A stretch of 64,000 nucleotides of DNA from Siphonodentalium dalli (lineage: Eukaryota > Mollusca > Scaphopoda > Gadilida > Siphonodentaliidae): contig CP136064.1 in NCBI GenBank assembly GCA_032622095.1, forward strand, positions 143,547,954 to 143,611,953, written 5' to 3'. The position numbers and the translations under genes are program-made. The notes beneath the pieces are model-generated. The model saw only the letters and a list, made by a program, of their open reading frames with translations, did no database searches and was not told where the DNA came from. Of the stretch, positions 33,770 through 45,244 are shown in pieces (positions within the stretch are counted from its first letter, which is position 1; each line of letters starts with the position of its first letter).

Positions 33770-34777
33770 TTGGATTACTTAACGTTAAAAATGGGTTCAA
33801 ATCAATGTCTGTGGGAGGACATTAATGAAGAGGAAATGTATACATCTACTGAGGACTTAACATTTGTAAAGTCGACAGAAACTACAGATAAAAATGATCA
33901 GGATAATATCAACGGTCCAGTTAAACGATTAAACTATGCGCTTGATGTAGACAAAGCTAACGAACGAAAGGTAAACTCCTTGAAAGACATTATGCGTAAA
34001 GACAACGGAAAGGTGCTTGTGGTGACTTTAGATACAACAAAATTCGAACGATATCGTAAAGGAATTACAGATAGATATTGGAACTCTGACTCAGACTGTG
34101 TGAGGTCGAATGCTAACTGGACTACACAAGTTGAGGAATCAGACAACAGTGTTGTGGATAAAATTACAACATTCAGGACTAAAACTTCAATGGCAACTCT
34201 GCATGTGTATCGCACAAAGAACAAGTTGATGATCCAAGTGACAAAACGAAACGTTCACTGGTGGGTGAAGGATGAGTTACCCGAGATATATAAACTTAGT
34301 TTTAATGATTTCGATTGTAAAAATATGGATATCGAAGAAGTTCTAAAACTCATATTCAGCGAGGACAACAGTATTAAAGACACCCCACAAAAAGCCATGA
34401 GCGAAGCGACATATGAACACCCCCACAAAGCGAATGACATCAATATACGACCTCAAGACAGGTGCATCACACGCCAATGGCTTAACGGACATTCAGAGAA
34501 CCATACAGCACATCCAAGATTCTGTAGACGATATCAAGACAAAAGGTATCAGCAAAGAAGATGTCACATGTACTTCGATGCCAATTAGGACACCAACACG
34601 CGACAGTGAAAATGACAAGTTAAATTCACTTACAAATAGAATAGCGAAGTTGGAAAACGACTACAAGACGGTTGTAATGGAAACAAAAGGTCAGCAGACC
34701 ACAATGTCCCCCGAAAACGTGGCAAGTCGATGCCGCTTTGTTGAAGAAATTAAAAAAAAATGTTGAAATTTTCTAAG
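33770..34777 (+). pseudogene. LINE-type ORF1, N-terminal part
   Basis: Open from Met 33770. Residues ~75-185 contain LVVTLDTTKFERYRKGITD, then SMATLHVYRTKNKLMIQVTK and WWVKDELPEIYKL, resembling the N-terminal domain of ORF1 proteins whose C-terminus is an SGNH esterase. A frame change near 34410-34440 moves the reading into LTDIQRTIQHIQDSVDDIKT and LNSLTNRIAKLENDY, a coiled coil. A run of nine A's near 34750 gives another slip. The frame is then broken by an inserted element at about 34778. The rest of the ORF is found at 35692-35754 and 38146-39300. Confidence 0.65.
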
Positions 34778-35691
34778 TTGAAAAAAAAAAAAAAAAAACG
34801 TCATCTAATACATGTTGCACATCTCCAATAAGTGGGTAACAATAATCTGAAGTTTCAAATATCTACGATCAAAACTGTAGGAGAAGTTGATTACACCACG
34901 AAGGTACCCTCATACAGAAAAAGGGTTAATAACTCCGTCAAAAAATAATTTTTCCGTCATCTATATACATGTTGCACATCTTCAATATATGGGCAACAAT
35001 ATTCTGAAGTTTCAAATCTCTGGGATGAAATCTGTAGGAGATGATTACACCATGAAGATACTCAAAAGTGTGACGGACGGACGGACGAACGGACGGTACA
35101 ACGGACGTACCAACAAATGGGTAGATATGTGGCTTCGACCTATGTGGCTAGAAATGGTAATGTGGCTTTAGTTTTTATGTGGCTTCTCAAGTAGCCATAA
35201 AATTTTAAGTGGCTATCAAGTAGTAGATAGTGATAAAACTCCAGATTATGGATTCATAACATGTTGGAATTATAGCAGAAGAAGCTGATTAAAACTCAAA
35301 AACTTGCTCACAGCAACTGGGACAGTGGAATAGGAGAAACTGACAGGTCCGTGATTGGGTGGCTAGCCACATAAATGTCTTGTCAGTGTCCGACATCTCC
35401 TATTGACGGGTCATGGATGTCTAAATCGATGGACTTTTTTTTCTCCAAATTTTGAGTGACTACAAAATTAAATAAGCTGATTAGGCCAAATAGATCATTT
35501 TAGAACGTCCATCTGAAAGCTGTTACGTGGCTAGCCACGCAACGGAAGTTATGCACATAAATATCCATTTTACACAATCTTAGCCACATAAGTAGTCATT
35601 AGTAAACACGGACGGAACAACGGACGGACGGAAGGACGGACGAACGGACCCCGTTTCTATAGTCCCCCAAAAGTAAATTTTTCGGGGGACA
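34778..35691 (+). mobile_element. Hairpin-ended element, family 3
   Basis: Two ~140-bp units (about 34800-34920 and 34921-35060) share ACATGTTGCACATCT(T/C)CAAT and AATCTGTAGGAGA-type words. They are followed by a GACG/ACGG microsatellite (35071-35100, resuming 35609-35650) and a terminal hairpin GTCCCCC...GGGGGAC (35662-35690) running into AAATAAA. The microsatellite is itself split by a ~500-bp insertion. The ORF1 reading frame resumes directly after the hairpin, which fixes the right edge. No 5' palindrome was found. Confidence 0.6.
35104..35607. mobile_element. ~500-bp insertion with TATGTGGCT ends
   Basis: Sits inside the ACGG microsatellite of family 3. Left end TAGATATGTGGCT and right end AGCCACATAAGTA are inverted, and GTGGCTA/TAGCCAC words recur inside. 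That pattern is hAT-like. No clear target duplication. Confidence 0.4.
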
Positions 35692-35754
35692 AATAAACAT
35701 TTGAAAAATGAAGTGAAAACTATGAAACCAAAAATTAAAGAGCTTAATAACAAG
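35692..35754 (+). pseudogene. LINE-type ORF1, middle coiled-coil fragment
   Basis: Between two insertions one frame reads NKHLKNEVKTMKPKIKELNN, a heptad-like stretch that continues the coiled coil interrupted at 34778. This island shows that two separate elements entered the same ORF about 60 bp apart. Confidence 0.6.
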
Positions 35755-36859
35755 ACAGTCAATGACTGTGGAGACACTCACCTACAGTAAAGACTGAGAG
35801 GAAAGTGACTTTGAAGACTAAAACAGTCAGTACTTGTCAAAATAACTTAAGACAAGTAGTTCTAAACAGGAACATAGCTGGGAATTCGCTGATAAGCCGG
35901 GCTCCTCACCTTGAAATCTCTAAGTGCACACTATTGTAAAATCTCCAACCCCCTTTTAAACAAGATAATCTTAACCACACCACAGCCTAAGTTCACAAAA
36001 TTCCTTTTGCACATCCCTCTTATGTTGAAATTTTACAACTGGAACCGGTGCTTCAAGCTCCAAACTTTTGGGATTTTCCAACCTGACATCTTCCATAAAG
36101 TTAAAAGTTGTGGCCCCTTTTGGTATAACAGTTTAACCTGAAGTAGGCATATATGGACTGTTGGTTTAAAAACATACTGGTTGGAAAATAAAATCAAACT
36201 ATGAGAACTATTCTAACGTATTTTTGGTGTGAAAATCTAATCTACAACTAATGTATCAGAAATGAAATTTTTAAGAGGAATATATATCTTATCGTACCAG
36301 TAGCGAACAGCATAGATAGAGGTAGTGTGGGTGGGGCAGAGCTAAATCTCTTACCTCTGCCCCTATTTGAACAAACATGAATCCCCATCTCTGATATCTA
36401 TTCATCTAATAATTTTAAACAGTCGCTTTTAAGAGTTGAAGTTAATTGATTTTCGAAAAAGGACCCCATTGGAACAGATCTAAACATGCCACCCAAGGAC
36501 CCTGCATACACAAATAAAAGCTAAATAGACTTGATGGTTCTTGAGATTTAATAGTTGTTAGAATTACTATGGAGGGAAAACGTTATGGCCCTGGCATCTT
36601 TCCTATTTGACCTGATGAACTTATTTGAACAAATCTGAATGTGAGTCACAAACAGGTAGGGAATTCATATAGATCTCGAAAAGAAAATTATTGTTGATGG
36701 ATGTATGGTCAGAACAATGGATGGAAGGACACTCTGACAGACCAACAGTTTTAATCCAATATACCCCCCATTTTTTTTTCCATAATCAGGTATAATGAGT
36801 TCACATAGATAAGTGGTTAAGAAAATACTATTGGAACAGCCAAGCGTGTTAGTGTGTCT

Positions 36860-36938
36860 GAGGTCCCAAAAGGGTGAATGTAGTGATGCTATTCTGTAAG
36901 GTGGGCTAGCATCACCAAATTCACCATCTGGGAACCCA
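36860..36938. repeat. Imperfect hairpin, ~33-bp arms, copy 1
   Basis: The left arm AAGGGTGAATGTAGTGATGC pairs with GCATCACCAAATTCACCATC. Confidence 0.75.
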
Positions 36939-37133
36939 ATTTTACTTAGTCCTCAACTGCTATGGGAGACTAAGACAGATAGAAGTTCTCCAGCTGAAGT
37001 TGGTGACGTATGACAGTATGCGCACCCATTTGACACCTCAATTATGCATTTTAGAATCTGAACAGAAGGGAAAAAGCTGCTAAACATGTCAATTTGAGAC
37101 TCTAGATACTTCCCAGAAGATGAGGCCTAAGCA

Positions 37134-37219
37134 GAATGAGGTCCTCAGAGGGTGTATTTGGCGATGCTAGCCTGCCGTGCAGGGTAGCATAATTGAATCA
37201 CCCTCTGGGAACCTCATTC
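37134..37219. repeat. Imperfect hairpin, ~40-bp arms, copy 2
   Basis: GAATGAGGTCCTCAGAGGGT pairs with ACCCTCTGGGAACCTCATTC. Same family as the hairpin at 36860. Confidence 0.8.
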
Positions 37220-37589
37220 TACAAATGCCTGACACACTTAATTAAAGCTTGGAGAAAAGGAATTTAATCTGATATTAATGACCAGTGTATTGTAAACAAT
37301 GATGGTGCTACATTGACAACTTTAGAAAACAAATGTTCAACACTATTAATCTCATTTAAATTATGAATGACATGAATTACACTCCCTGGGGACTCTGCCA
37401 CATAAGTTCTGTTATCTATCTATCTGGCATCAGATTCTCAGCCCTGTGGTTCAGAGCAGAGATGGCTGGTAGTGGGAATGCAAGGATATTAAAAGGAACT
37501 TACTGAACATTTCTGTACATCTGTCTGTTCATGTTTTCTCCCAAACCCCTGATTTCAACCAAATTTAGTGGGTTGACTAGAGGTACCTA

Positions 37590-37606
37590 CCCCCCCCCCC
37601 CCCCCC
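37590..37606. repeat. Poly-C tract (17 C)
   Basis: Uninterrupted C run inside the family 2 element. Confidence 0.95.
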
Positions 37607-38145
37607 GAAGATGTAATGTCATAAGTTCTTCAAAATTTGAATTAAATGTTTTTTATTTTATTTTTGTTTAAATATTTTATTTAATAAAAAAATATATTTA
37701 TTAAAAATAAAATATATTTAAAAAAAATTTTGGGTTAAATTGAGCAATAAGTTAAATATAAAAAAAAAATTCTTTTCCACATTTGACCCAGTGACCTCAT
37801 TTGAACAAATCTGAACCACAGTCACCTCATACCAAATATGAACCCATTCGGCCCGACGACTTCAGAAAAGAAGTCGTTTTAAGAATTACTATGTGGAAAT
37901 GTGGAAAAATAGTTATGGTCCTGACATCAAAACTATTTGACTTGGTGACCTCATTTGAACAAATCTGAATATGAGTCACCTGGGGAACATCCACACCAAA
38001 TATGAACCCTTATGGTTCCAGAAGAGAAGATGTTCAAAGAATTGTTGACGGATGGACGGATGGACGGCTCGACGGATGGATGGACGACGGACGAGGAGGG
38101 ATGACTATAGCTCCACTGGAGACTTCGTCTCAGGTGAGCTAAAAA

Positions 38146-39300
38146 GGTGTCGGAATTGCAGGAAAAAATTTCAACAAGGATAATAACTCAGTGAAAGTGC
38201 TCCACAAATGGATGAATCTAGCGAAAACTCGACAGAACATAAACTGGACGAATCAGAAGAAGAATGCCCATCTGAGGAGTCTTTCGAAACAAAGGTACCG
38301 ACAACACCTAATCGCTTCTCGGTATTAGAAAATAGGAATCCATTGTTCTTCATGAACCAAATGTCGCCCATGGTGAGATATCAAAGACGGACACTCTTCG
38401 GAAAAATCCACGATTTCCCCCTGCGGCTATACCTAATGGGATGACGCACCTGCTTGTAGGAGATTCGGTCATCGGAGGGATAGACTCCAGAAAGTTAGCG
38501 TGGGCCGGAGAGAGGATGTACAAAATCGTACAACTAGGCCAATCGCCATCATGACTAATCGACTGGTTAGCGGAGCAGCCATGCATAATGGGTCTCAAGC
38601 AAGTGACGATTCATGTGGGGATAAACGAATGTAAGAAACTATGGAGAATCACGGAAAAACAAGCACATAAACTTATTCATTGCTTGCATACCGCATTTCC
38701 TAATTCTAAAAAAGTGATATATTCAGTTCTGCCGAGTGCGGAGTCAACGGACGTTACCGAAACAATAATTGCATCAAACAAAAATATACAGTCAGCATGT
38801 CAAAAACTGCGTGCTAAGTTTATAGATCACACCCAATCATTCGTGGATAGTGAAGGTTTCGTATTGTCGAATCTGTATCATGATTTCGTGCATCTTAAGC
38901 ACCCTGGATTCGTAGTGTTAGCCAGGGGTTTGAAGCACATGTATCCAGATGTGTGCAGGAACGCAAACGAATTCACTGTTAATGATTCACATCAAGCTAA
39001 TTCACACCAGACTAGGAACGGATCTCACGACTATAACCGATTCGGCCAATCTGGAGTGACGTTCAAGGTACCTTCCGTATCAAATCCATTGACACCGGAC
39101 ACCGTTCAGGAAGCTCTGTTCACCTTGGTGCTCATGAAAAATTCTCATTCGAGTATGGCTGGGATGCCCAGAGCCAAGAAGTCATCATCTACCACCTTTG
39201 CGTTGCTACCTATGTTCAGTCGAACATCGCCACTATAGACCTCGACCAGTATTCCAATGGTTAGCGAATAGTCTACCTATTACCAAATTCAAGTCTCCAC
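38146..39300 (+). pseudogene. LINE-type ORF1, SGNH-esterase part
   Basis: Continues the split ORF. The coiled-coil tail SELQEKIST is followed by an acidic linker (DESSENSTEHKLDESEEECP), a frameshift near 38420, then the esterase domain. THLLVGDSVIGGID supplies the GDS block with the nucleophile Ser, VTIHVGINEC matches the GxN block, and YHDFVHLKHPGF holds the Asp-x-x-His pair. One in-frame TGA lies at 38552-38554, and a later slip near 39125 moves the reading to AHEKFSFEYGWDAQ. SGNH esterases occur at the C-terminus of ORF1 in CR1/L2-group LINEs. No ORF2 (endonuclease-RT) is visible downstream, so the clade is not settled. Confidence 0.7.
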
Positions 39301-39789
39301 TTCTACAACTCTGTCCATATTTGGTCATTTTCTTGTTTGTATGTATGTAAAATGTATGTAACATGATCCCATGGTTTGAGTGGAAGTAATACAGCTGAAA
39401 TTCTAGTCAAGTGCTCTGTGTGGAAGCCAAAGTTCGTTTATATCTGGGTGCAGAAATGTTCTTAAATGTGGGCGCATAGCCTACTCTTCTTCGATACACA
39501 TGGAGTGTCTTTTACATCCAATGGGCATGAACTACCCAAGAGACGGCACAGCCATTAATAAGGTGAGCTCGCGATCTCACCACATCTAGTCATGGCTCAA
39601 CCCTGCAAGTTGAGCCAAGGGGTGGTGTTTGGAATGAACCTCCAGCCACTTGGGACTCGATGTTCCCCCAAGGGCTGCCACTTCCCTTTAACCATAAACA
39701 TATATATGAAATACATCGACATCAAGAAAAATACTGTACAACTATTATATACACTGTCTTTTCTGTGTCCCTCCTACCTGGGAGTCATC
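39301..39789. other. Spacer, possibly retroelement flank
   Basis: No gene recognised. AGCTCGCGATCTCAC- and GGCTCAACCCTGCAAGTTGAGCC-like inverted words around 39565-39620 may belong to an LTR edge of the Gypsy debris on the minus strand. Confidence 0.3.
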
Positions 39790-40320
39790 ATTCATTATTT
39801 TACCCTATGTGGGCCTTCCCACAGTATTTGGGGTTTTAATGCATCACGACCTTCTTGGTCACAGTCATCAAATCCAGCCTTGTCATCAACCTTGCGATGC
39901 TCTTTAATTCTATCTATCGTCCTTGAATCTCCATTGGAGTACCCATGGTGCCGTATCTGGCTTGGGCCATATTTCTTGGGTTTACCACTGGGCTTTCTGG
40001 TTCCTTTCAGTTTCCACCGCTTGCGGTGCCTATTCCACTTTGGAATATGATGAGGAACAGATGCCGTAATATCTCCAAGACCTTGAACATCATTTCCTTT
40101 TTATATGCCCAGTTTACGCCAGTATCAGAACAAATTTTTTCAACGACATACGACAAATTTCGGGCATCAATTATTCAATTCTACCAACAGAGGTATCTTC
40201 TGACATTTTCGTGGGTACGTTCGACAGCGAGATAACCACAAGATTCATCACACTCATAAATAACCTTTTCCACGAAAGAGAGAGAGCAATACTTTGAGAT
40301 GCATTCCAAAATTGTGCACC
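39790..40320 (-). pseudogene. Ty3/Gypsy integrase remnant
   Basis: On the minus strand EKVIYECDESCGYLAVERTHENVRRYLCW (40280-40190) aligns with the H2C2 zinc-binding region of retrotransposon integrases, with the first His replaced. It is followed by stops, then DARNLSYVVEKICSDTG, which resembles a piece of the catalytic core, and a C-terminal stretch IPKWNRHRKRWKLKG. Two or more internal deletions and several stops make it clearly dead. Together with the gag relic at 40491-42040 it is one Gypsy element that lost protease, RT and RNase H. Confidence 0.5.
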
Positions 40321-40490
40321 AGTCCGCCACTTGATTAACGATCACCACAGTGACAGTTTAGCTATTGTTATTTTTGTTTCTCATATTGTTATTTACTTGT
40401 ACACTTGTCTTTTGTCATTATTTGTGTAAAGCATTATGTACCATTGTGGTTTCTTATAACGATTAAATCTTATTTATCTTATCTTATCTT
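40320..40490 (+). mobile_element. LINE/SINE 3' end with (TTATC)n tail
   Basis: A short T-rich segment ends GATTAAATCTTATTTATC and a TTATC repeat (40467-40491), the kind of microsatellite tail left by non-LTR retrotransposons. It separates the gag and integrase relics. It may be the 3' end of the same element type as the ORF1 upstream, but this is not shown. Confidence 0.4.
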
Positions 40491-42040
40491 ACACGTCGAA
40501 TTTCTCTGACCATGTATGTCTGTCAATGTGTCAGGAAGAATATATTTCTCCTGTGCATTGGGTTTCCCTTCAAGATAGGGTGGTTTTGGTTCGGCTCGTT
40601 GGAACTCATCACCATTGCCCATGGCCACAGAAACTACTGCTGCATTTGTATTGTCAACTTTGTCTGAGGCACAGCTACTTGCCGTGTGATTATGGAGACC
40701 CATAATATTTTCGGTAAGCTTTCCGGAAATTTCTGAATTTCCAGAACTTTCAGGAGTCACATGGCGTATTCTACCAATAAATGTGTCCTCTCCAGTAGTG
40801 GTTGCCTTATCCGTTCTGCTTATCGGGGGATAAGAGGGCTTGCGATCATCAGTTTCAACAGTTCCAATTCCTTCTGGGGAATCTGGATTGGTGTGTTCTG
40901 ACAAGTGACAAGATACTATCTCTGGCAGAGTTTCCGATGAGTCAGAAGATACAACTCTGTATGCCTTATTCGTTTCGTTTTGCCCCTTAGGTCTATTACT
41001 CAATTTCTGGAGTTCAGATTCCAGGTTGGACATCCTCCGTTTTAACTCACGATTGCATCGGTTAGTCCCAATGACCATCAATTTCAGTTGCTCATAATCA
41101 TCATCTTCGTCGGGCCCCAACATATCTCGTGCTGGTCTGACGGAGGTCATCAAAGCATCCAACTCAACGGCTAGGTTGATAGCATCGTCGAGCATTTCTG
41201 GATGAGCCAGTTGGACTTTCAATCGTACACCACCATTGTCGATAGCGTCGATGAATTGCTCCTTGGCACGAATATCATTCATCCCATGAGGATAGTTGAT
41301 GTACGTATGCCAATTTGGCAAGTCTTCTTATGTGTTGTCCCATTTCAGGTAGGGATTTTCCTGGTTCCCGTTTCCGAGCCTTGAGCTGGGCTCTATATAA
41401 CTCATCCTGATTCTTGGGTTCAAATCTGATCTCAAGCGCAAATGTCAGAGCTTTATAATTGTTTTGAAGTCCAGGAGACATGTCTCCAAGTAACCCTTGT
41501 GCTACGCCTCTCAAAGAGCTAGCAAGGTAGAGAGACCTTTGTGCAATTTGCTCCACTCATTTATCCGAGATATAATCTCGAAGTGAGCATGGTAGTCCAT
41601 CCACGATTGTTTGCCATCATATGATTCAGGAAGCATTTGGCCTTGTAATTGCTCCAGTAACATATCCTTATGGGCAATTTCTTCATTTGCTATTTCAATC
41701 AACATGTCATTCTGCTCAATCGTGGACTTATACTTATTAAGTAGTCCTTTTGGTCATTCTGCTGCATTTCCTCAGAGAGCAGTGCAATATAGTCTGCCTG
41801 CCTCCCCTCTGCTTGTCAAGCATTAAGAAATACTCGGTTGATTGTCATCTTTCTTTATCAAGCTGATCTTTCAGCTGTTTTATCTCCGAATAGGCACTCG
41901 AATCGTATCCTGAGTCAGAACTCGATACTGAATCTGATCTGTGCCTTTCTTTGTTGTAGCTCAAGGAAGCCCTGAGAGTTCCATCTCCATCAGATCGCTT
42001 TGGATCCTTATCTAGATCAGTTCTAGCTTTCTGTCCTATC
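40491..42040 (-). pseudogene. Ty3/Gypsy gag, frameshifted
   Basis: Three or four frames must be joined. The N-terminus is a Ser/Asp-rich segment SDSVSSSDSGYDSSAYSEIK with a coiled coil (about 42030-41840), then a stop. Next come LPESYDGKQSWMDYHAHFE (about 41640), YLASSLRGVAQGLLGDMSP and ALEIRFEPKNQDELYRAQL (41556-41275), then INYPHGMNDIRAKEQFIDAI and LAVELDALM (41321 onward). This is the retrotransposon gag domain of Ty3/Gypsy elements, which builds the particle. The last 180 residues are an open, hydrophilic tail without a clear zinc knuckle. Confidence 0.75.
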
Positions 42041-42640
42041 GGGCGAAAATTTTGTTATTTGACACTGAAAAGAAGCCACTTCCTTGCACCTGAGTGTCCC
42101 ACAAAGCAATCCAAAGCTACGTATATTATGCAAGTTGATCATTTCCGTGGGTGCATTAATTCTGTTGATGGTATCCAAATAGTTAGTCATTTAATTACAT
42201 ACGTAAGACTGCCGTCTGATTGAAGACTATATAAATGAACGACCTACGAGTTTAATACAGTGTTTACAAATTTATAACTTACAATAAGATTCCAACAAGT
42301 ATATATAATGAAACTAAACACTAAAAAGCATCTTACTTTGACTTTATCTCCATATTGGGGGTGGGGTGGGGGTATGTGTTCGTGTTTATCCTCCATGCAT
42401 GTAATATGGCTCAAATGAATGGTGTTCTCATGCACTATAAATTCCTGCTATAAAGACTGATTTGGAACAGGTTCCGTATTATTGTGAAATAAATCACTTT
42501 GGGATTTTGTTAAGTATGCATGGCAATATACGCATAATAATCAACACACGTAGATAATCACATGTATTTTTCAGGAACTTCGCTTACCGGTACATCGAAC
42601 TAAAAAACAAATGGTAATACAGCAATAAGATAAATGATCA
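42041..42640. other. Anonymous spacer
   Basis: No gene or repeat recognised upstream of the Gypsy gag remnant. It may contain its 5' LTR, but I could not pair it with a second copy. Confidence 0.35.
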
Positions 42641-42644
42641 ACAT

Positions 42645-42870
42645 TGAGTAGTTTCATCCACGAAAATCCCGAGCATAAAAATATCCCCGACTCAGCAATT
42701 GGGTCTTCTTTGATCCAATTATGTAATCGTACGATAGCACGGGGTCGTAATCGTATGATAGCACGGGGTCTTCGAGCATGAATAGTTTCATCCATGGAAT
42801 TCCGTGCACAAAAATATCCGCACTCAACAGTCCGGCATTCTTTGATGTTACCGTGACATGTATTACGCTG
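42645..42870. repeat. Diverged tandem duplication, ~140 bp
   Basis: TAGTTTCATCCA(C/T)G and AAAAATATCC(C/G)C recur at about 42648 and 42782. A second short duplication CGTA(C/T)GATAGCACGGGGTC lies between them. Confidence 0.7.
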
Positions 42871-42994
42871 TATCTAATGTCGCTATTTGACATGCTCTTT
42901 CTTATTGTTTTTTCGGGAGATGGACTGTGTCGATTTCATTTTGTCAATATTAATGAAAATAAGTGTAGATATATAGCCTGTTGACACAGACAAG

Positions 42995-43518
42995 CAGAGG
43001 CAGACTGGCCCATCGGGAGACCGAGAAAATTCCCGATGGGCCAGACGTGGGCCGCCATATGTGTTGTTTAACAAGCCTAATTGGCTGCTCGTAATTTTGT
43101 CATTAAATGAACTTGTCAGCATCATATAACACCACGTAAAGACCCCGTTAATCTCGAGATTTTAACTGTAACTCCCAGCTGTAAATCCCAAATAATTTCT
43201 CATGCATCCCTCCCGGACCCTCCCCCAATTGAAATTTCCAACACAATAGGAACGCATCAGTTGAGGCCAGTCTAGATGCTATGATTAGCCATTTTCTTGT
43301 ATAGTTTTCAAAATTTTATCACCCCGGGCTGAACAACCATGGACAGCCCGGTGTGTGCATGGTCTCTTGTCCGTAGCCGTATGCATTTGTCTGGAGTTAG
43401 ACCGCTAGATGTTAGAATTTATGCAATTTTTCAGGTAAATTATGGAATTATGCAAAAACATGTATTTGGTCTGATTCTGATTCAGGGGGGGGGGGGGTTT
43501 TGGCCCAGTCCGCCTCTG
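42995..43518. mobile_element. 524-bp hAT-like non-autonomous element
   Basis: Inverted ends CAGAGGCAGACTGGCCC / GGCCCAGTCCGCCTCTG, with one or two mismatches. Just inside the left end is a perfect 12-bp-stem hairpin GGCCCATCGGGA...TCCCGATGGGCC (43007-43042). A 13-G run sits at 43485-43497. Flanks are similar (GACAAG) but offset, so the target duplication is uncertain. Confidence 0.65.
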
Positions 43519-43739
43519 CTGAGACAAGACTGAAAAAGTTTTTAATAACGTCATTTATTTGTGTATGAGCGGGATTTCATGCAATGACCGACGGGGGAAT
43601 GGGTCTGTGGGATGGACCCGCAGCCGGCCTGGCGGAAACCCTGCATAAAGGGTGGAGGTGTTATCCTTTATTTTCGAGATACTTTCAAAAATATCTTGAT
43701 TACATCCTTATCAGAAGCCTCAAACAAGGCAGGTGTGTA

Positions 43740-44634
43740 AGTGCTCGATCGGAATATTTGAATATTCAAATATTCGCTTGATTGATGTTGGCTTCCGAAT
43801 GTTTGAATATTCCTCAGAACTTTTAATATTCGTCATAAAACTATTGCTTTGGCTTTCAGTCGTAATTGTACCTTGGGTTCTGCCTAATTCACAGCACTGG
43901 CCTGTATACGACCACGCAAATTTATTTTCGTCGCTTGGGCCATGTCTGTGGCTACAGTATTTTGGCCATTTCGCCCTCTAAACATAAAAGTCGCACAGCA
44001 TATCTATGCAGATTTCAGGCTATTAATGCTAATAAATGTGTCTTCGAATGTATAGAGGTACATGTAGTGTAGAAATTAAATTAGATAAGATTGAAACTTA
44101 AACAAATTCCTGGTATGTATAATACATGTTGTTTCACATTGGCATTGCATGCTATTGTATATAAGTCAGTGGGATCATAAACGGTCTAGGGTCTCTTAGA
44201 AGTTCAAAAATATGGCTTCAGGTCATGAGAAATTGGATATTTGAAATCATTTTACTCTTGACAAACAGAACAAGAAAGTCAAATGCAATGCCAATCCCGA
44301 CCATGTTCAGAAGTATTATGACACAACTACTACTAAATCGGTGGAACTTCATGAAAAGTAAGCATGAGGCCATAATCGCGACAGAACTGAGACATCTCAT
44401 TAGAGTGTCACAAATATAACCTTCACTCGGAATACTAGACATTTTACCTGTTTTGTGTTACATCTTATAGCAAATTCTTATGGTGCAGATATTAACTTGT
44501 TTCTTAAAAAACGAGGTATGTACTTTTCACATTTTTTCATTGTCCCAAACATTTGAATATTATTTGAATATTCGCCCGTTGAGTTGGCCGAATATTTGAA
44601 TGTCAACATTGGCTGAATACCAAACACTAATGTG
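43740..44634. mobile_element. Probable degenerate hAT-like element with AATATTTGAATATTC ends
   Basis: Both ends are rich in the palindromic word GAATATTTGAATATTC. The right end, read inward, starts AGTGTTTGGTATTCAGCC, a common hAT start. The left end is more decayed. No transposase. Confidence 0.4.
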
Positions 44635-44937
44635 TGTTAATATTGAAACCTAACTGCAATCAACTTAGTAACAGAACCAGATGTACTGAAAGCTTTTTAG
44701 TATGTACATCAGAGTGACTCTTTGAACTACACTGATGACTCAAAAGAATTCCACTGATATAATTCTATGTGCAGCTCACATGAGACATTGTAAAATGTTG
44801 AAATCATAACATCTTATACACAATAACAATGAATGGAATGTCTAGTAATTAGCGTTCCAACCAGGAAAACTGTGTGTGACAGAAAGACATATAATCAATC
44901 AAGCTGTCACTGGTTAGATCCCTCAGATGGGTTGACT

Positions 44938-45022
44938 ATCACAAACAGGATTTAATCACAAACAGGATTTAATCACAAACAGGATTTTATCACAAACAGG
45001 ATTTAATCACAAACAGTATTTG
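44938..45022. repeat. 17-bp minisatellite, ~5 units
   Basis: AATCACAAACAGGATTT repeated head to tail with small changes. Confidence 0.9.
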
Positions 45023-45244
45023 TGTATTTATCTGCAAATAGGATTTGTGTACTGTAACGTATTGTATTTTTAATTGTTACGATTTGAAGGTTATTAATGC
45101 TAATAAATTTGATTACATCCTTATAGAGCTTACTTTATTATACGAGACGCCCAGGGATCTTATAGGAAAAGACAGCAGGCCCGATATTCTATGATAATTG
45201 TGTATTCCAATGCTTATTAATTAATATTATTTACATTATGAATG

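Larger units (their letters stand above)
35755..38145 (+). mobile_element. Hairpin-ended element, family 2
   Basis: The 5' end is a perfect 15-bp palindrome ACAGTCAATGACTGT (35755-35769), the same GTCAATGAC core as family 1, followed by ACTCACCTACAG. The body carries repeated units (TCATTTGAACAAATCTGAA near 36600, 37800, 37950) and two hairpins. It ends with a GGATGGACGG microsatellite (38043-38093) and a terminal hairpin AGCTCCACTGGAGAC ttc GTCTCAGGTGAGCT (38108-38141) plus A5. The distal arm, inverted, gives AGCTCACCTGAGAC and shares CTCACCT with the 5' end. A related copy starts near 57648. ORF1 resumes right after 38145. Confidence 0.65.

Noticed and set aside
39592-40235. Plus-strand ORFs of 152 and 96 codons
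   Set aside because: They lie opposite the Gypsy integrase remnant on the minus strand, where the recognisable motifs are.
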